Both the position numbers and the translations under genes were made by a program. From VRUE01 sp035712345 (GTDB taxonomy: Bacteria > Actinomycetota > Thermoleophilia > Solirubrobacterales > 70-9), in contig DASTAY010000007.1 in the NCBI GenBank assembly GCA_035712345.1, positions 1 to 57,003 on the forward strand: DNA of 57,003 bases, in the 5' to 3' direction. Every line of letters starts with the position of its first letter. The first letter of the stretch is position 1. The notes under the pieces are model-generated. The model was not told the DNA's origin and did no database searches. It was given only the letters and a program-made list of their open reading frames with translations. Below, piece by piece: positions 7,924-15,542 of the stretch.

Positions 7924-8946
7924 ATGGGTGAGTTCGAGCTGCTCGAGGCGATCCGGAGCAGGCTGCCCGCGGCCGGGCCGCGTGTGCGGCTCGGCAGCGG
8001 CGACGACGCCGCGATCTCGGTTCCCGGCGGCGCCACCGCGACCTCGGTCGACGCGCTTATCGAGGACGTCCACTTCCGCCGCGGTTCGGGCAGCCTGGAG
8101 CAGGTCGGCCGCAAGGCGCTTGCGGTAGCGCTCTCCGACCTGGCGGCGATGGGCGCCGAGCCGGGCGAGGCATACGTCGTCCTCGGCATCCCGAGAGACC
8201 TGGACGAGCAGGGCTGCATGGAGCTGGTCGACGGAATGACCGCCCTGGCCACGGAGACCGGGACGACCCTCGCGGGCGGCGACGTGACGCGGGCGGCGGC
8301 GCTGACCCTCGCGATGACCGTCGTCGGCCATGCCGAAGCGGCGGAGGCCTTCGTCACCCGCTCCGGGGCCCGCCCCGGCGACGCCCTGATGGTCACCGGC
8401 GAGCTCGGCGCCGCCGCCGCCGGCCTCCTCATCCTCGAAGCGCCGCCCGCGGCGCCGTCGAGGTTTGGTCCGTTATCCGGACCAAACCTCGACGGCGCGC
8501 AGTCGCAGTCGCTGGTGGCGCGGCAGCTCGAGCCCTCGCCACGGCTCGAGGCAGGACGGGCGCTGGCCGAGCTCGGCGCCACGGCGATGATCGACCTCAG
8601 CGACGGGCTCGGCGGCGACGCCGGCCACATCGCCGCCGCCAGCGGCGTCGGCCTGAGGATCGACGCCTCGGCGCTGCCGATCCAGGCTGGCGTCGCCGAG
8701 GTCGCCGCAGCCGCCGGGCGCGATCCGCTCGAGCTGGCGGCGGCGGGCGGCGAAGACTACGAGCTGCTCGCCACCCTGCCCGTCGAGCGGATCGACGCCG
8801 CAATCGGGGCCCTCGAAGCGAAGGGGGTCAGGCTGACCCGCATCGGCGAGGCGCTCGCCGGAGAGGGGGTGGAGATCAAGCTGCCTGGGGGCGGGAACCT
8901 GCGGCCGAGCGGGTTCGATCAGCTGCGCTGGCGGGCACCCCCGTGA
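7924..8946 (+). CDS. thiL: Thiamine-monophosphate kinase
   Basis: Phosphorylates thiamine monophosphate to the cofactor thiamine diphosphate. The 340-aa product has the family's N-terminal GDDAA motif (LGSGDDAAIS), the DxxxEDVHF segment (VDALIEDVHF), ALSDLAAMGA, and the later MIDLSDGLGGDAGHI and GGEDYELL motifs. It is slightly longer than usual. The extra residues fall between the GELGAAAAGL segment and the conserved RALAELGATAMIDLSDGL part and are encoded by a perfect palindrome (8452-8498) read in frame. Its 3' end overlaps a small opposite-strand gene by 71 nt. Confidence 0.93.
   Translation: MGEFELLEAIRSRLPAAGPRVRLGSGDDAAISVPGGATATSVDALIEDVHFRRGSGSLEQVGRKALAVALSDLAAMGAEPGEAYVVLGIPRDLDEQGCMELVDGMTALATETGTTLAGGDVTRAAALTLAMTVVGHAEAAEAFVTRSGARPGDALMVTGELGAAAAGLLILEAPPAAPSRFGPLSGPNLDGAQSQSLVARQLEPSPRLEAGRALAELGATAMIDLSDGLGGDAGHIAAASGVGLRIDASALPIQAGVAEVAAAAGRDPLELAAAGGEDYELLATLPVERIDAAIGALEAKGVRLTRIGEALAGEGVEIKLPGGGNLRPSGFDQLRWRAPP
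8452..8498. repeat. Palindromic element E, in frame inside thiL
   Basis: A perfect 21-bp inverted repeat (8452-8472 / 8478-8498) around the 5-nt centre TTATC. It shares the AGGTTTGG...CCGGACCAAACCT core with element F at 56 kb. Its outer arm differs from F by a paired change, CGCCGTCG/CGACGGCG versus CGCCGTAG/CTACGGCG, so complementarity is preserved. Confidence 0.9.
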
Positions 8947-9052
8947 GCAGCGCCCGCATGCCACGGCGGCGAAGCATCGCCTGCGCAACGAGCTCCGGCG
9001 CGGGCCGGTAGCTGCCGCTCTCGATCAGGCTCTTCAGCTGTCCTTGCTGCAT
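8876..9052 (-). CDS. Small FlgM-like or unknown protein, antisense to the thiL 3' end
   Basis: 58 aa, starting at the ATG 9052-9050 with a clear AGGAG eight nt upstream, which argues against the longer frame. The segment LKSLIESGSYRPAPELVAQAMLRRRGM resembles the short 'I..G.Y.....VA.A(M/L)L.R' helix pair of FlgM-type anti-sigma factors (family knowledge; weak because so short). No flagellar genes are nearby. The gene runs antiparallel into thiL, sharing 71 nt, and is divergent from the response regulator, which could hint at joint control. The function is not established. Confidence 0.5.
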   Translation of the reverse strand: MQQGQLKSLIESGSYRPAPELVAQAMLRRRGMRALLTGVPASAADRTRSAAGSRPQAA

Positions 9053-9160
9053 CACTCTGCTCCTATCGGCCCGAGTCCCGGGAACCTTAGTTCTTGGTAC
9101 TCGCACATACGTCCAAGCATCTCGACGCGACTTCCAACCGTCTTCGCGGCGCCCGCGGAC

Positions 9161-9166
9161 TACCCT
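9161..9166 (+). promoter_or_regulatory. TAnnnT box (TACCCT) of the two-component operon
   Basis: TACCCT ends exactly 6 nt before the ATG at 9173 with no ribosome binding site, predicting a leaderless mRNA. Confidence 0.5.
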
Positions 9167-9172
9167 TTATCC

Positions 9173-9868
9173 ATGCCTAACGGGTCTACGCGGATTCTGC
9201 TCGTCGACGACGAGCAGTCGGTACAGACCCTGCTCAGCTACCCACTGCGCAAGGACGGCTACCACGTCACCTCGGCCCTGGACGGGCGCGAAGCGCTCGA
9301 GCGCTTCGCCGAGGCCCGCTTCGACCTCGTCGTGCTCGACGTGATGCTGCCCAAGCTCGACGGGGTCGAAGTCTGCCGGCAGCTGCGCCGCAACAGCCAG
9401 GTGCCGATCATCATGCTGACCGCAAAGGGCTCGGAGACCGACAAGGTCGCCGGCCTCGAGGTTGGCGCCGACGACTACATCACCAAGCCCTTCTCGATGC
9501 GCGAGTTCCGCAGCCGCGTCAAGGCGGCCCTGCGGCGCTCCCGGATGGCGATCGAGGAGCCCGAGGAAGGGCCGATCGAGCATGCCGAGCTGAAGATCGA
9601 TCCGGATCGCCGCCTCGTCACCCTGCGCAAGGAGGAGGTCGCGGCCACCTACGTCGAGTTCGAGATCCTCAGCGCGCTCGCCCGCTCCCCCGGCAAGGTG
9701 CTGAGCCGCGAGACGCTGCTCGAGCACGTCTGGGGCGACTCCGACTACCGCGACCCGCGGACCGTCGACGTCCACATCCGCCACCTGCGCGAAAAGATCG
9801 AGGCGGATCCCAAGCAGCCCGAGTACCTGTTCACGGTGCGCGGGGTCGGCTACCGCTTCCGAGAATGA
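9173..9868 (+). CDS. OmpR/PhoB-family response regulator
   Basis: A 231-aa DNA-binding regulator. The receiver domain has DDE near the N-terminus (LLVDDEQS), the phospho-acceptor D56 in VVLDVMLPKLDG, T in MLTAKG and K in YITKPFS. The C-terminal winged helix ends with TVDVHIRHLREKI...TVRGVGYRF. Upstream in-frame codons were ignored because the TAnnnT box sits just before this ATG. The kinase gene begins within its stop (ATGA) and an HtrA protease gene follows, suggesting an envelope-stress circuit. Confidence 0.95.
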   Translation: MPNGSTRILLVDDEQSVQTLLSYPLRKDGYHVTSALDGREALERFAEARFDLVVLDVMLPKLDGVEVCRQLRRNSQVPIIMLTAKGSETDKVAGLEVGADDYITKPFSMREFRSRVKAALRRSRMAIEEPEEGPIEHAELKIDPDRRLVTLRKEEVAATYVEFEILSALARSPGKVLSRETLLEHVWGDSDYRDPRTVDVHIRHLREKIEADPKQPEYLFTVRGVGYRFRE

Positions 9869-10923
9869 GGTTCCTCCGCCTGACCCCGCTTGGCAGCCGG
9901 ATCACGACCATGGCGGTGGCGATCGGCGCGGGGACGGCAGCCATCATCTACTTCTGGGTCGTCGTCGTGACCGGCCACGGCCACGCGGCCGAGCCGATCG
10001 TCGTCGGGGGCCTGGTCGCCACGCTGATCGCACTCGTGGTCGGCGTCTACTCGGCCCGGCTCGTCACCCTGCGCGTCAGCCGCATCGAGGACGCCGCGCG
10101 GGCCGTCGCCGACGGCGACTTCGCCGTCCGCATCCCGGTCGACTCCTCCGGTCAGCTCGGTCAGCTCGCCCGCACGTTCAACGAGATGCAGCGCCGCCTG
10201 GCGGAGCTCGACAGCGCCCGCAAGCAGTTCATCGCCAACGCCTCGCACGAGCTGCGCACGCCGATCTTCAGCTTGGGGGGGTTCGTCGAGCTGCTCGACG
10301 AAGAGGACCCGAGCCCCGAGGAGCGAGCCGAGTTCGTGCGCACGATGCGCCGGCAGATCGAGCGGCTGACCAAGCTCACCGCCGACCTGCTCAACCTCTC
10401 CCAGCTCGACGCCGGGGGAATCGTGATGGTCCTCGCCGGGGTCGACCTGAGCTCGCTGGCGCGCGACGTGACGCGCGAGTTCGGCGCCCGCGCGGAGCTG
10501 CGCGACTCGCGCCTCGAGCTGCGCACGCCGGGGCGGCCGGTGGTCGCGCTTGCGGACCCGGAGAGGGTGCGGCAGATCATCCGTATCCTGCTCGACAACG
10601 CCCTCACCCACACCCCCGAGGGCACGAGCGTCACCGTGACCGTCTACTCCGTCAACCAACGCGCCGAGCTGACCGTGTCCGACGATGGCACCGGCATCCC
10701 CCAGCGCGTCCAGAAGCGCATCTTCGAGCGCTTCTTCACCGCTGACTCCGCCGGCGGCTCGGGCCTCGGGCTGGCGATCGCCAGGGAGCTGGCCCAGCGG
10801 ATGGACGGGCGCATCGCGATCTCCTCCAGTCGCCGCTTCACCGCCTTCACGCTCGATCTGCCGCTTGCCCCACCGGGTGCGCCGGCGCCGCCCACCAGCG
10901 CCCGGGCGAAGGCCCCCGCGTGA
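9865..10923 (+). CDS. Sensor histidine kinase
   Basis: 352 aa: two N-terminal TM segments with a short extracytoplasmic loop, a HAMP linker (RIEDAARAVADGDFAVRIP), a HisKA domain with the phosphorylated H128 in ANASHELRTPI, and a HATPase domain with N-box LLDNALTHTP, G1 DDGTGIP and G2 GGSGLGLAI. The tail is Pro/Ala-rich. The sensor loop is short, so it may sense within the membrane or through the HtrA partner. ATGA overlap with the regulator gene and GTGA overlap with the protease gene show a tightly coupled three-gene operon. Confidence 0.94.
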   Translation: MRFLRLTPLGSRITTMAVAIGAGTAAIIYFWVVVVTGHGHAAEPIVVGGLVATLIALVVGVYSARLVTLRVSRIEDAARAVADGDFAVRIPVDSSGQLGQLARTFNEMQRRLAELDSARKQFIANASHELRTPIFSLGGFVELLDEEDPSPEERAEFVRTMRRQIERLTKLTADLLNLSQLDAGGIVMVLAGVDLSSLARDVTREFGARAELRDSRLELRTPGRPVVALADPERVRQIIRILLDNALTHTPEGTSVTVTVYSVNQRAELTVSDDGTGIPQRVQKRIFERFFTADSAGGSGLGLAIARELAQRMDGRIAISSSRRFTAFTLDLPLAPPGAPAPPTSARAKAPA

Positions 10924-12089
10924 GCGCGGGTCGCTTTACCGGGCGCATGGGAAAGCGGCTCGCCCCGATCGCGGCCCTGCTCTCCACGCTGGCGCTTTTG
11001 GCCGGCTGCGGCGGTGGCGAAAGCGCTGGCAAAGCGGGTGGCCAGGGGGCGACGAAGACGACGACCCAGGTGCTCGTGCAGACCGCCAGCGAGGGCTTCG
11101 ACGCCGCCAAGGTCTACCGCGAAGCGGCCCCGGGCGTGGTCACGATCCGCTCGATCTTCGACGAAAGCGCCGCCGAAGGCTCGGGCTTCGTGCTCAACGC
11201 CAAAGGCCAGATCGTCACCAACGCCCACGTCGTCACCGACGGCGAAGGCGCGGACCGCAAGGAGGCGAAAGCGGTCTACGTCGAGTTCCCGGACCGCAAC
11301 GTCGTGCCGGCGAAGATCCTCGGCTACGACCCCTTCGCCGACGTCGCTCTCCTCGAAGTCAAGCCCGACGGCTTCGAGCTGCACCCGCTGAAGCTCGGCG
11401 ACGACCACGATCTCGTCGTCGGTCAGCCGGTGGCGGCGATCGGCAGCCCCTTCGGGGAGCAGCAGTCGCTATCGGTCGGCGTCGTCTCGGCGACCGATCG
11501 CTCGGTCCAGTCGCTGACCCAGTTCCAGATCGAGGGCGCGATCCAGACCGACGCCTCGATCAACCCCGGCAACTCGGGCGGACCACTGCTCGACGCGGGC
11601 GCCCGCGTGGTCGGGATCAACCAGCAGATCGAGACCAACTCCGGCACGGGCGACGGCGTCGGCTTCGCGGTGCCCGTCTCGGCGATCAAGCTCTCGATCG
11701 CGCAGCTGGCTCGTACCGGGCACGCCGAGTACGCCTACATCGGCGTCTCGACCCAGTCCCTCTACCCCCAGCTGGCCGAGAAGCTCGGGCTCGACACCGA
11801 CCACGGCGCCCTGCTGGCCGAAATCATCCCCGGCGGCCCGGCCGATGAAGCGGGCCTGCAGGGAGGCGACGAAAAGATCCGATTCCAGGGACTTCCCTAT
11901 GAAGTGGGCGGCGACACGATCCTCGCCGTCGACGGGCACCCGGTCGTCCAACCGGACGACCTCGCTCGCTACATCTCGGTTCACCAGCCCGGCGACACGG
12001 TGACGCTCGAGGTGCTGCACAAGGACGGGGAACGCGAAAAGGTGCAAGTGACCCTGAGCAAGCGGCCAGACGGCGAATCCGGCGAATAG
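10920..12089 (+). CDS. HtrA/DegP-type serine protease with PDZ domain, lipoprotein-like
   Basis: 389 aa. The N-terminus has a hydrophobic segment ending in LALLAGC, a lipobox, so the protein is probably anchored on the outer face of the membrane. The trypsin-like domain carries the triad H103 (VTNAHVV), D141 (FADVALLE) and S219 (GNSGGP). A single C-terminal PDZ domain follows (PGGPADEAGLQGG...ILAVDGHPV). The GTG at 10920 overlaps the kinase stop; an ATG nine codons later is an alternative start. It likely degrades or refolds damaged exported proteins under control of the upstream two-component pair. Confidence 0.93.
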   Translation: MSAGRFTGRMGKRLAPIAALLSTLALLAGCGGGESAGKAGGQGATKTTTQVLVQTASEGFDAAKVYREAAPGVVTIRSIFDESAAEGSGFVLNAKGQIVTNAHVVTDGEGADRKEAKAVYVEFPDRNVVPAKILGYDPFADVALLEVKPDGFELHPLKLGDDHDLVVGQPVAAIGSPFGEQQSLSVGVVSATDRSVQSLTQFQIEGAIQTDASINPGNSGGPLLDAGARVVGINQQIETNSGTGDGVGFAVPVSAIKLSIAQLARTGHAEYAYIGVSTQSLYPQLAEKLGLDTDHGALLAEIIPGGPADEAGLQGGDEKIRFQGLPYEVGGDTILAVDGHPVVQPDDLARYISVHQPGDTVTLEVLHKDGEREKVQVTLSKRPDGESGE

Positions 12090-12110
12090 CCGTCCGGCCG
12101 CCGATCCCTG

Positions 12111-12116
12111 TAGAAA
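12111..12116 (+). promoter_or_regulatory. -10-like box (TAGAAA) of the trehalose gene pair
   Basis: TAGAAA ends 6 nt before the ATG at 12123, matching the spacing of other leaderless candidates, though its last base is not the consensus T. Confidence 0.25.
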
Positions 12117-12122
12117 TCGCCG

Positions 12123-13361
12123 ATGCTTCAGGAAGTCGCCCTCGGGCAGAAGTCCCTCTCCGACTACACCCACATCGCGGGCAAGGAGCTGACCGAGCGG
12201 ATCCGCGAGCTGGCAAGACCGCTCGAGGGACAGCGCGTGCTCCACGTCAGCGCGACGGCGTTCGGCGGTGGCGTCTCGGAGATCCTCTACACGATCGTGC
12301 CGCTGATGCGCGACGTCGGCGTCGATGCCCACTGGCACGTGATCTTCGGCAAGGAAGAGTTCTTCAATGCGACCAAGCTGCTGCACAACTCGCTGCAGGG
12401 CGCCGAGGAGACGCTGAGCGACGAGCAATGGGCGATCTTCGACGAGATCAACGCCACCAACGCCGAGAACCTGCAGGGCGAGTGGGACACGATCATCGTC
12501 CACGACCCGCAGCCGATCGGCCTCAAGCGGGGCGCGGAAGCGAAGAGCCGCAACTGGATCTGGCGCTGTCACATCGACCTCTCCGAGCCCAACCCGGCGC
12601 CGATCGCCCGCCTGCAGCCGCTGATCGAGGAGTACGACGCGACGGTCTGGCACATGCCCGCCTACGTGCCGGCCGGGATGAACGGCAACGACGGCATTCG
12701 CATCATCCCGCCGGCGATCGACCCGCTCTCGCCGAAGAACATGGCCTTCTCGCCCGACGACGCCGCCTTCGTCTGCCATCAGTTCGGCATCGACGTCGAC
12801 CGGCCGCTGATCACCCAGGTGTCGCGCTTCGATCCCTGGAAGGACCCGATCGGCGTGATCGACGCCTATCGCCAGGTGACCGCGGAGATGCCCGACGTGC
12901 AGCTCGCGCTGGTCGGCTCGATGGCGACCGACGACCCCGAGGGCTGGGACTTCTTCCAGCAGACGGTCGAATACGCCGACAGCGACGAGGACATCAAGAT
13001 CCTCAACAACCTCAACAACGTCGGTGCGATCGAGGTCAACGCCTTCCAGTCGCAGTCCGACGTCTGCCTGCAGAAGTCGATCCGCGAGGGCTTCGGCCTG
13101 ACCGTCACCGAGGCTTTATGGAAGGGGCGGCCGACGGTGGCCGGCAACGTCGGCGGCATCCCGCTGCAGATCGACGACGGGACGAGCGGCTTCCTGGTCG
13201 ACTCGCCGAGCGAGTGCGCCGAGCGCTGCGTCGAGGTCCTCGCCGACCCGGAGCTCGGCAAGCGGCTGGGCAAAGCGGGAAAGGAACACGCCCGGCGCGA
13301 GTTCCTCTCGCCGCGACTGCTGCGCGACCTGCTGCAGCTGATCGGCGAACTGGACGAGTAG
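12123..13361 (+). CDS. treT: Trehalose glycosyltransferring synthase-like GT4 enzyme
   Basis: A 412-aa GT-B glycosyltransferase. TreT makes trehalose from NDP-glucose and glucose. Supporting features are the N-terminal VLHVSATAFGGGVSEIL nucleotide-sugar loop, WRCHIDLSEPN in the middle, QVSRFDPWKDPIGVI at the second-domain start, and QKSIREGFGLTVTEALWKG, the family's E-x7-E donor-binding motif. The length matches known TreT (about 410 aa). A GT20 gene starts 32 nt downstream, so both probably act in trehalose formation. Exact specificity is inferred from family resemblance. Confidence 0.78.
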   Translation: MLQEVALGQKSLSDYTHIAGKELTERIRELARPLEGQRVLHVSATAFGGGVSEILYTIVPLMRDVGVDAHWHVIFGKEEFFNATKLLHNSLQGAEETLSDEQWAIFDEINATNAENLQGEWDTIIVHDPQPIGLKRGAEAKSRNWIWRCHIDLSEPNPAPIARLQPLIEEYDATVWHMPAYVPAGMNGNDGIRIIPPAIDPLSPKNMAFSPDDAAFVCHQFGIDVDRPLITQVSRFDPWKDPIGVIDAYRQVTAEMPDVQLALVGSMATDDPEGWDFFQQTVEYADSDEDIKILNNLNNVGAIEVNAFQSQSDVCLQKSIREGFGLTVTEALWKGRPTVAGNVGGIPLQIDDGTSGFLVDSPSECAERCVEVLADPELGKRLGKAGKEHARREFLSPRLLRDLLQLIGELDE

Positions 13362-13378
13362 CGCGTAAGCGGTCGGGG

Positions 13379-13384
13379 TAGGCT
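13379..13384 (+). promoter_or_regulatory. TAnnnT box (TAGGCT) before otsA
   Basis: TAGGCT ends 9 nt before the ATG at 13394 and could drive otsA separately from treT. Confidence 0.3.
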
Positions 13385-13393
13385 GAGAGCCCG

Positions 13394-14857
13394 ATGCCCG
13401 ACTCCGATCCGCTGATCATCGTCTCCAACCGCGGGCCGGCCCAGTTCGAGCGCGACGAGGACGGCGAGCGCACCGTGCGGCGCGGTGGCGGTGGCCTGGT
13501 GACGGCGCTCTCGGGCCTGGTATCGCACCGCGAGGCGCTCTGGATCGCCTCGGCGATGACCGACGAGGACGTCGTCGTCTCCGAGGAGCGCGGCGGCCCG
13601 GTCGAGCTCTCGATCGACGGGATCGACTACAAGGTGCTGCTCGTCGGCAGCGACGCGGACGCCTACGACCGTTTCTACAACGTGATCGCCAACCCGATCC
13701 TCTGGTTCATCCAGCACTACCTCTGGGACCTCTCCAATGCGCCCGACATCCGCCAGGAGGAGCTCGATGCCTGGGATGACGGCTACCAGGCGGTCAACCG
13801 CGACATCGCCGACGCGGTCCTCGGTCAGATCGAGGGCCGCGAGCGGCCGCTGGTGATGCTGCACGACTACCACCTCTACACCGCCCCCGGGATGATCCGC
13901 GCCGAGCGCCCGGACGCCTTCCTCCACCACTTCGTCCACATCCCCTGGTCCCAGCCCGACAGCTGGCGCATCCTGCCCGGGCGGATCCGCGAGGCGATCT
14001 TCCGCGGCATGCTCGCCAACGACATCATCGGCTTCCACACCCACGCCTACTGCATCAACTTCATCCGCTGCTGCGACGAGCTGCTCGAGGTCGAGGTCGA
14101 CTACGAGCACTGCCTGGTGAGGCACGCGGGCGGTGAGACCCGTGCGCGGGCATACCCGCTCTCGATCGACGCCGAACGCCTGCGTCGAGCGGCGGAGTCC
14201 CCCGAGGTCGCCCAGTACGAGCGCGAGGTGCTCGAGCGTCGGCGCGAGCACCTGATCATCCGTGTCGACCGCGCGGATCTCTCCAAGAACGTGCTGCGCG
14301 GCTTCACCGCCTTCGACACCTTCCTCGCCCAGCACCCGGAGTTCCACGAGAAGGTGACCTTCATCGCCCACCTGCAGCCCTCCCGCCAGGACGTGCCCGA
14401 GTACGCCGAGTACCTGGAGAAAATCGAGGCCCTGGTGGCGGTCGTCAACCATCGCCACGGCACCACCGACTGGATGCCGATCGACCTCAATATCTATGAG
14501 AACTTTCCCGAGGCGGTCGCCCGTTACAAGCACTTCGACCTGCTGATGGTCAACTCGATCTTCGACGGGATGAACCTGGTCGCCAAGGAGGCGCCGGCGG
14601 TCAATACCCGCGACGGCGTGCTGATGCTCTCCGAGAACACCGGCTCGCACGAGGAGCTCGCCGACTGCGTGCTCTCGGTCAACCCGTTCGACATCCAGGA
14701 GCAGGCCGACGCGATCCACCGGGCGCTGACGATGGGCGCCGAGGAGCGCAGGCTGCGCGCTCAGCACCTCAAGGAGATCATCTACTCGCGCAATCCGGGG
14801 GATTGGGTGGACGAGCAGCTGAAGGACATCGCCGAGCTGCGCGAGGCCGTGGCGTAG
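13394..14857 (+). CDS. otsA: Alpha,alpha-trehalose-phosphate synthase (GT20)
   Basis: 487 aa. Joins UDP-(or ADP-)glucose and glucose-6-phosphate into trehalose-6-phosphate. GT20 landmarks are SNRGPAQF, the glycine loop RRGGGGLVTALSGL, LHDYHLYTAP, HFVHIPWSQPDSWRILP, IIGFHTHAYCINFIRCC, VDRADLSKNVLRGF and YENFPEAVARY...NSIFDGMNLVAKE. No phosphatase (OtsB) is present in the window, so trehalose would need one encoded elsewhere. A related specificity such as glucosylglycerol phosphate cannot be fully excluded. Palindromic element A begins right at the stop codon. Confidence 0.85.
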   Translation: MPDSDPLIIVSNRGPAQFERDEDGERTVRRGGGGLVTALSGLVSHREALWIASAMTDEDVVVSEERGGPVELSIDGIDYKVLLVGSDADAYDRFYNVIANPILWFIQHYLWDLSNAPDIRQEELDAWDDGYQAVNRDIADAVLGQIEGRERPLVMLHDYHLYTAPGMIRAERPDAFLHHFVHIPWSQPDSWRILPGRIREAIFRGMLANDIIGFHTHAYCINFIRCCDELLEVEVDYEHCLVRHAGGETRARAYPLSIDAERLRRAAESPEVAQYEREVLERRREHLIIRVDRADLSKNVLRGFTAFDTFLAQHPEFHEKVTFIAHLQPSRQDVPEYAEYLEKIEALVAVVNHRHGTTDWMPIDLNIYENFPEAVARYKHFDLLMVNSIFDGMNLVAKEAPAVNTRDGVLMLSENTGSHEELADCVLSVNPFDIQEQADAIHRALTMGAEERRLRAQHLKEIIYSRNPGDWVDEQLKDIAELREAVA

Positions 14858-14978
14858 GGGGTCGGGGGTGTTCCCCCTGCTTGCTGGGTTTTTCGCCTAT
14901 GAGGATGTGGCCGTCCGAGATCGTGGTCGGGGCGAAAAACAGGACGCCGCTGCGCTGGGGGAACACCCCCCGACCCCC
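14857..14978. repeat. Palindromic element A: family-1 core with complementary arms
   Basis: Outer arms (14857-14877 and 14957-14978) pair over about 21 bp with a single one-base indel. The inner core (14883-14940) is bounded by GTTTTTCGCC/GGCGAAAAAC. Read on the minus strand the core matches element B at 49 of 58 positions, but the arms differ. It fills most of the gap between otsA and the next gene. The rest of that gap, to 15030, shows nothing recognisable. Confidence 0.9.
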
Positions 14979-15030
14979 TTCCCCAGGGCTCCAGGGGGCG
15001 AAACTCGGTCGCTGAGCACTTAGAAGCCAT

Positions 15031-15516
15031 ATGGGACTGCGCGTTCGCTGGGGGCTCGTGGCCAAAGGCGGCGGCGCCCTGGTGGCCGGCTTCCTCGCCT
15101 TACAGCTCGTCCCGCAGTTGCTGAAGCCCCCGGACCCGCCGCCGCTGCCGGCAGACGTGGGACTGCCGCGGGTCCAGGCGCAACCACCGCGGGATCCGAA
15201 GCCCAGGCGGTCGCGGCACCTCGGGCGGGTGGTGCGGGGTGGGGGTGTCCGGGCGGGGCGGCGTCGCGTTTTTCGCCCCGGCGAGGACCTCGGACGGCCG
15301 CACCGTCAGGGGCGAAAAACCCAGCCCCACCCGGACACCCCCACCCCGCGACAGGACCCGCCCGCGGACACCGTCGTCCCTCTGCCGGAAGCTCCGCCGC
15401 CAACGCCCGACCCCCCGCCGCTCGAACCTCCACCGACGTCCGCGCCCGCGCCCATCCCGCCCCCGGCGGCGCCGGCGGCGCCCGACGACGGCTCGACGGA
15501 GTTCGCTCCGCACTAG
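15031..15516 (+). CDS. Membrane-anchored proline-rich protein of unknown function
   Basis: 161 aa: a single N-terminal TM segment (GGGALVAGFLALQLVPQLL) followed by a disordered Pro-rich region outside the membrane (PPDPPPLPADVGLP; PPTPDPPPLEPPP). Similar small TM plus Pro-rich proteins occur next to rpsF in related genomes by my recollection, but I cannot confirm a family. The middle third (about residues 68-107) is encoded by palindromic element B and is rich in Arg and Gly, unlike either end. That makes it an apparent in-frame insertion. No catalytic motif is seen. Confidence 0.6.
   Translation: MGLRVRWGLVAKGGGALVAGFLALQLVPQLLKPPDPPPLPADVGLPRVQAQPPRDPKPRRSRHLGRVVRGGGVRAGRRRVFRPGEDLGRPHRQGRKTQPHPDTPTPRQDPPADTVVPLPEAPPPTPDPPPLEPPPTSAPAPIPPPAAPAAPDDGSTEFAPH
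15234..15349. repeat. Palindromic element B: family-1 core inside a coding frame
   Basis: Arms 15234-15253 and 15330-15349 are perfectly complementary over 20 bp and extend about 9 bp further with two mismatches. The core at 15268-15325 matches the core of element A on the opposite strand. The element keeps the surrounding frame open. Confidence 0.92.
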
Positions 15517-15525
15517 CGACCTGGC

Positions 15526-15531
15526 TATAGT
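15526..15531 (+). promoter_or_regulatory. -10 box (TATAGT) of the rpsF operon
   Basis: TATAGT matches the consensus at five of six positions and lies 11 nt before the TTG at 15543, implying a leader of only a few bases. No strong -35 element is seen. Confidence 0.5.
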
Positions 15532-15542
15532 GCGTCGCCGTT

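Noticed and set aside
14883..15325. A peptide FFAPxxxSDGxxxxGEKPS encoded by both family-1 cores
   Set aside because: Between A and B, seven of nine base changes fall at first or second codon positions in that frame, so the protein is not what is conserved.
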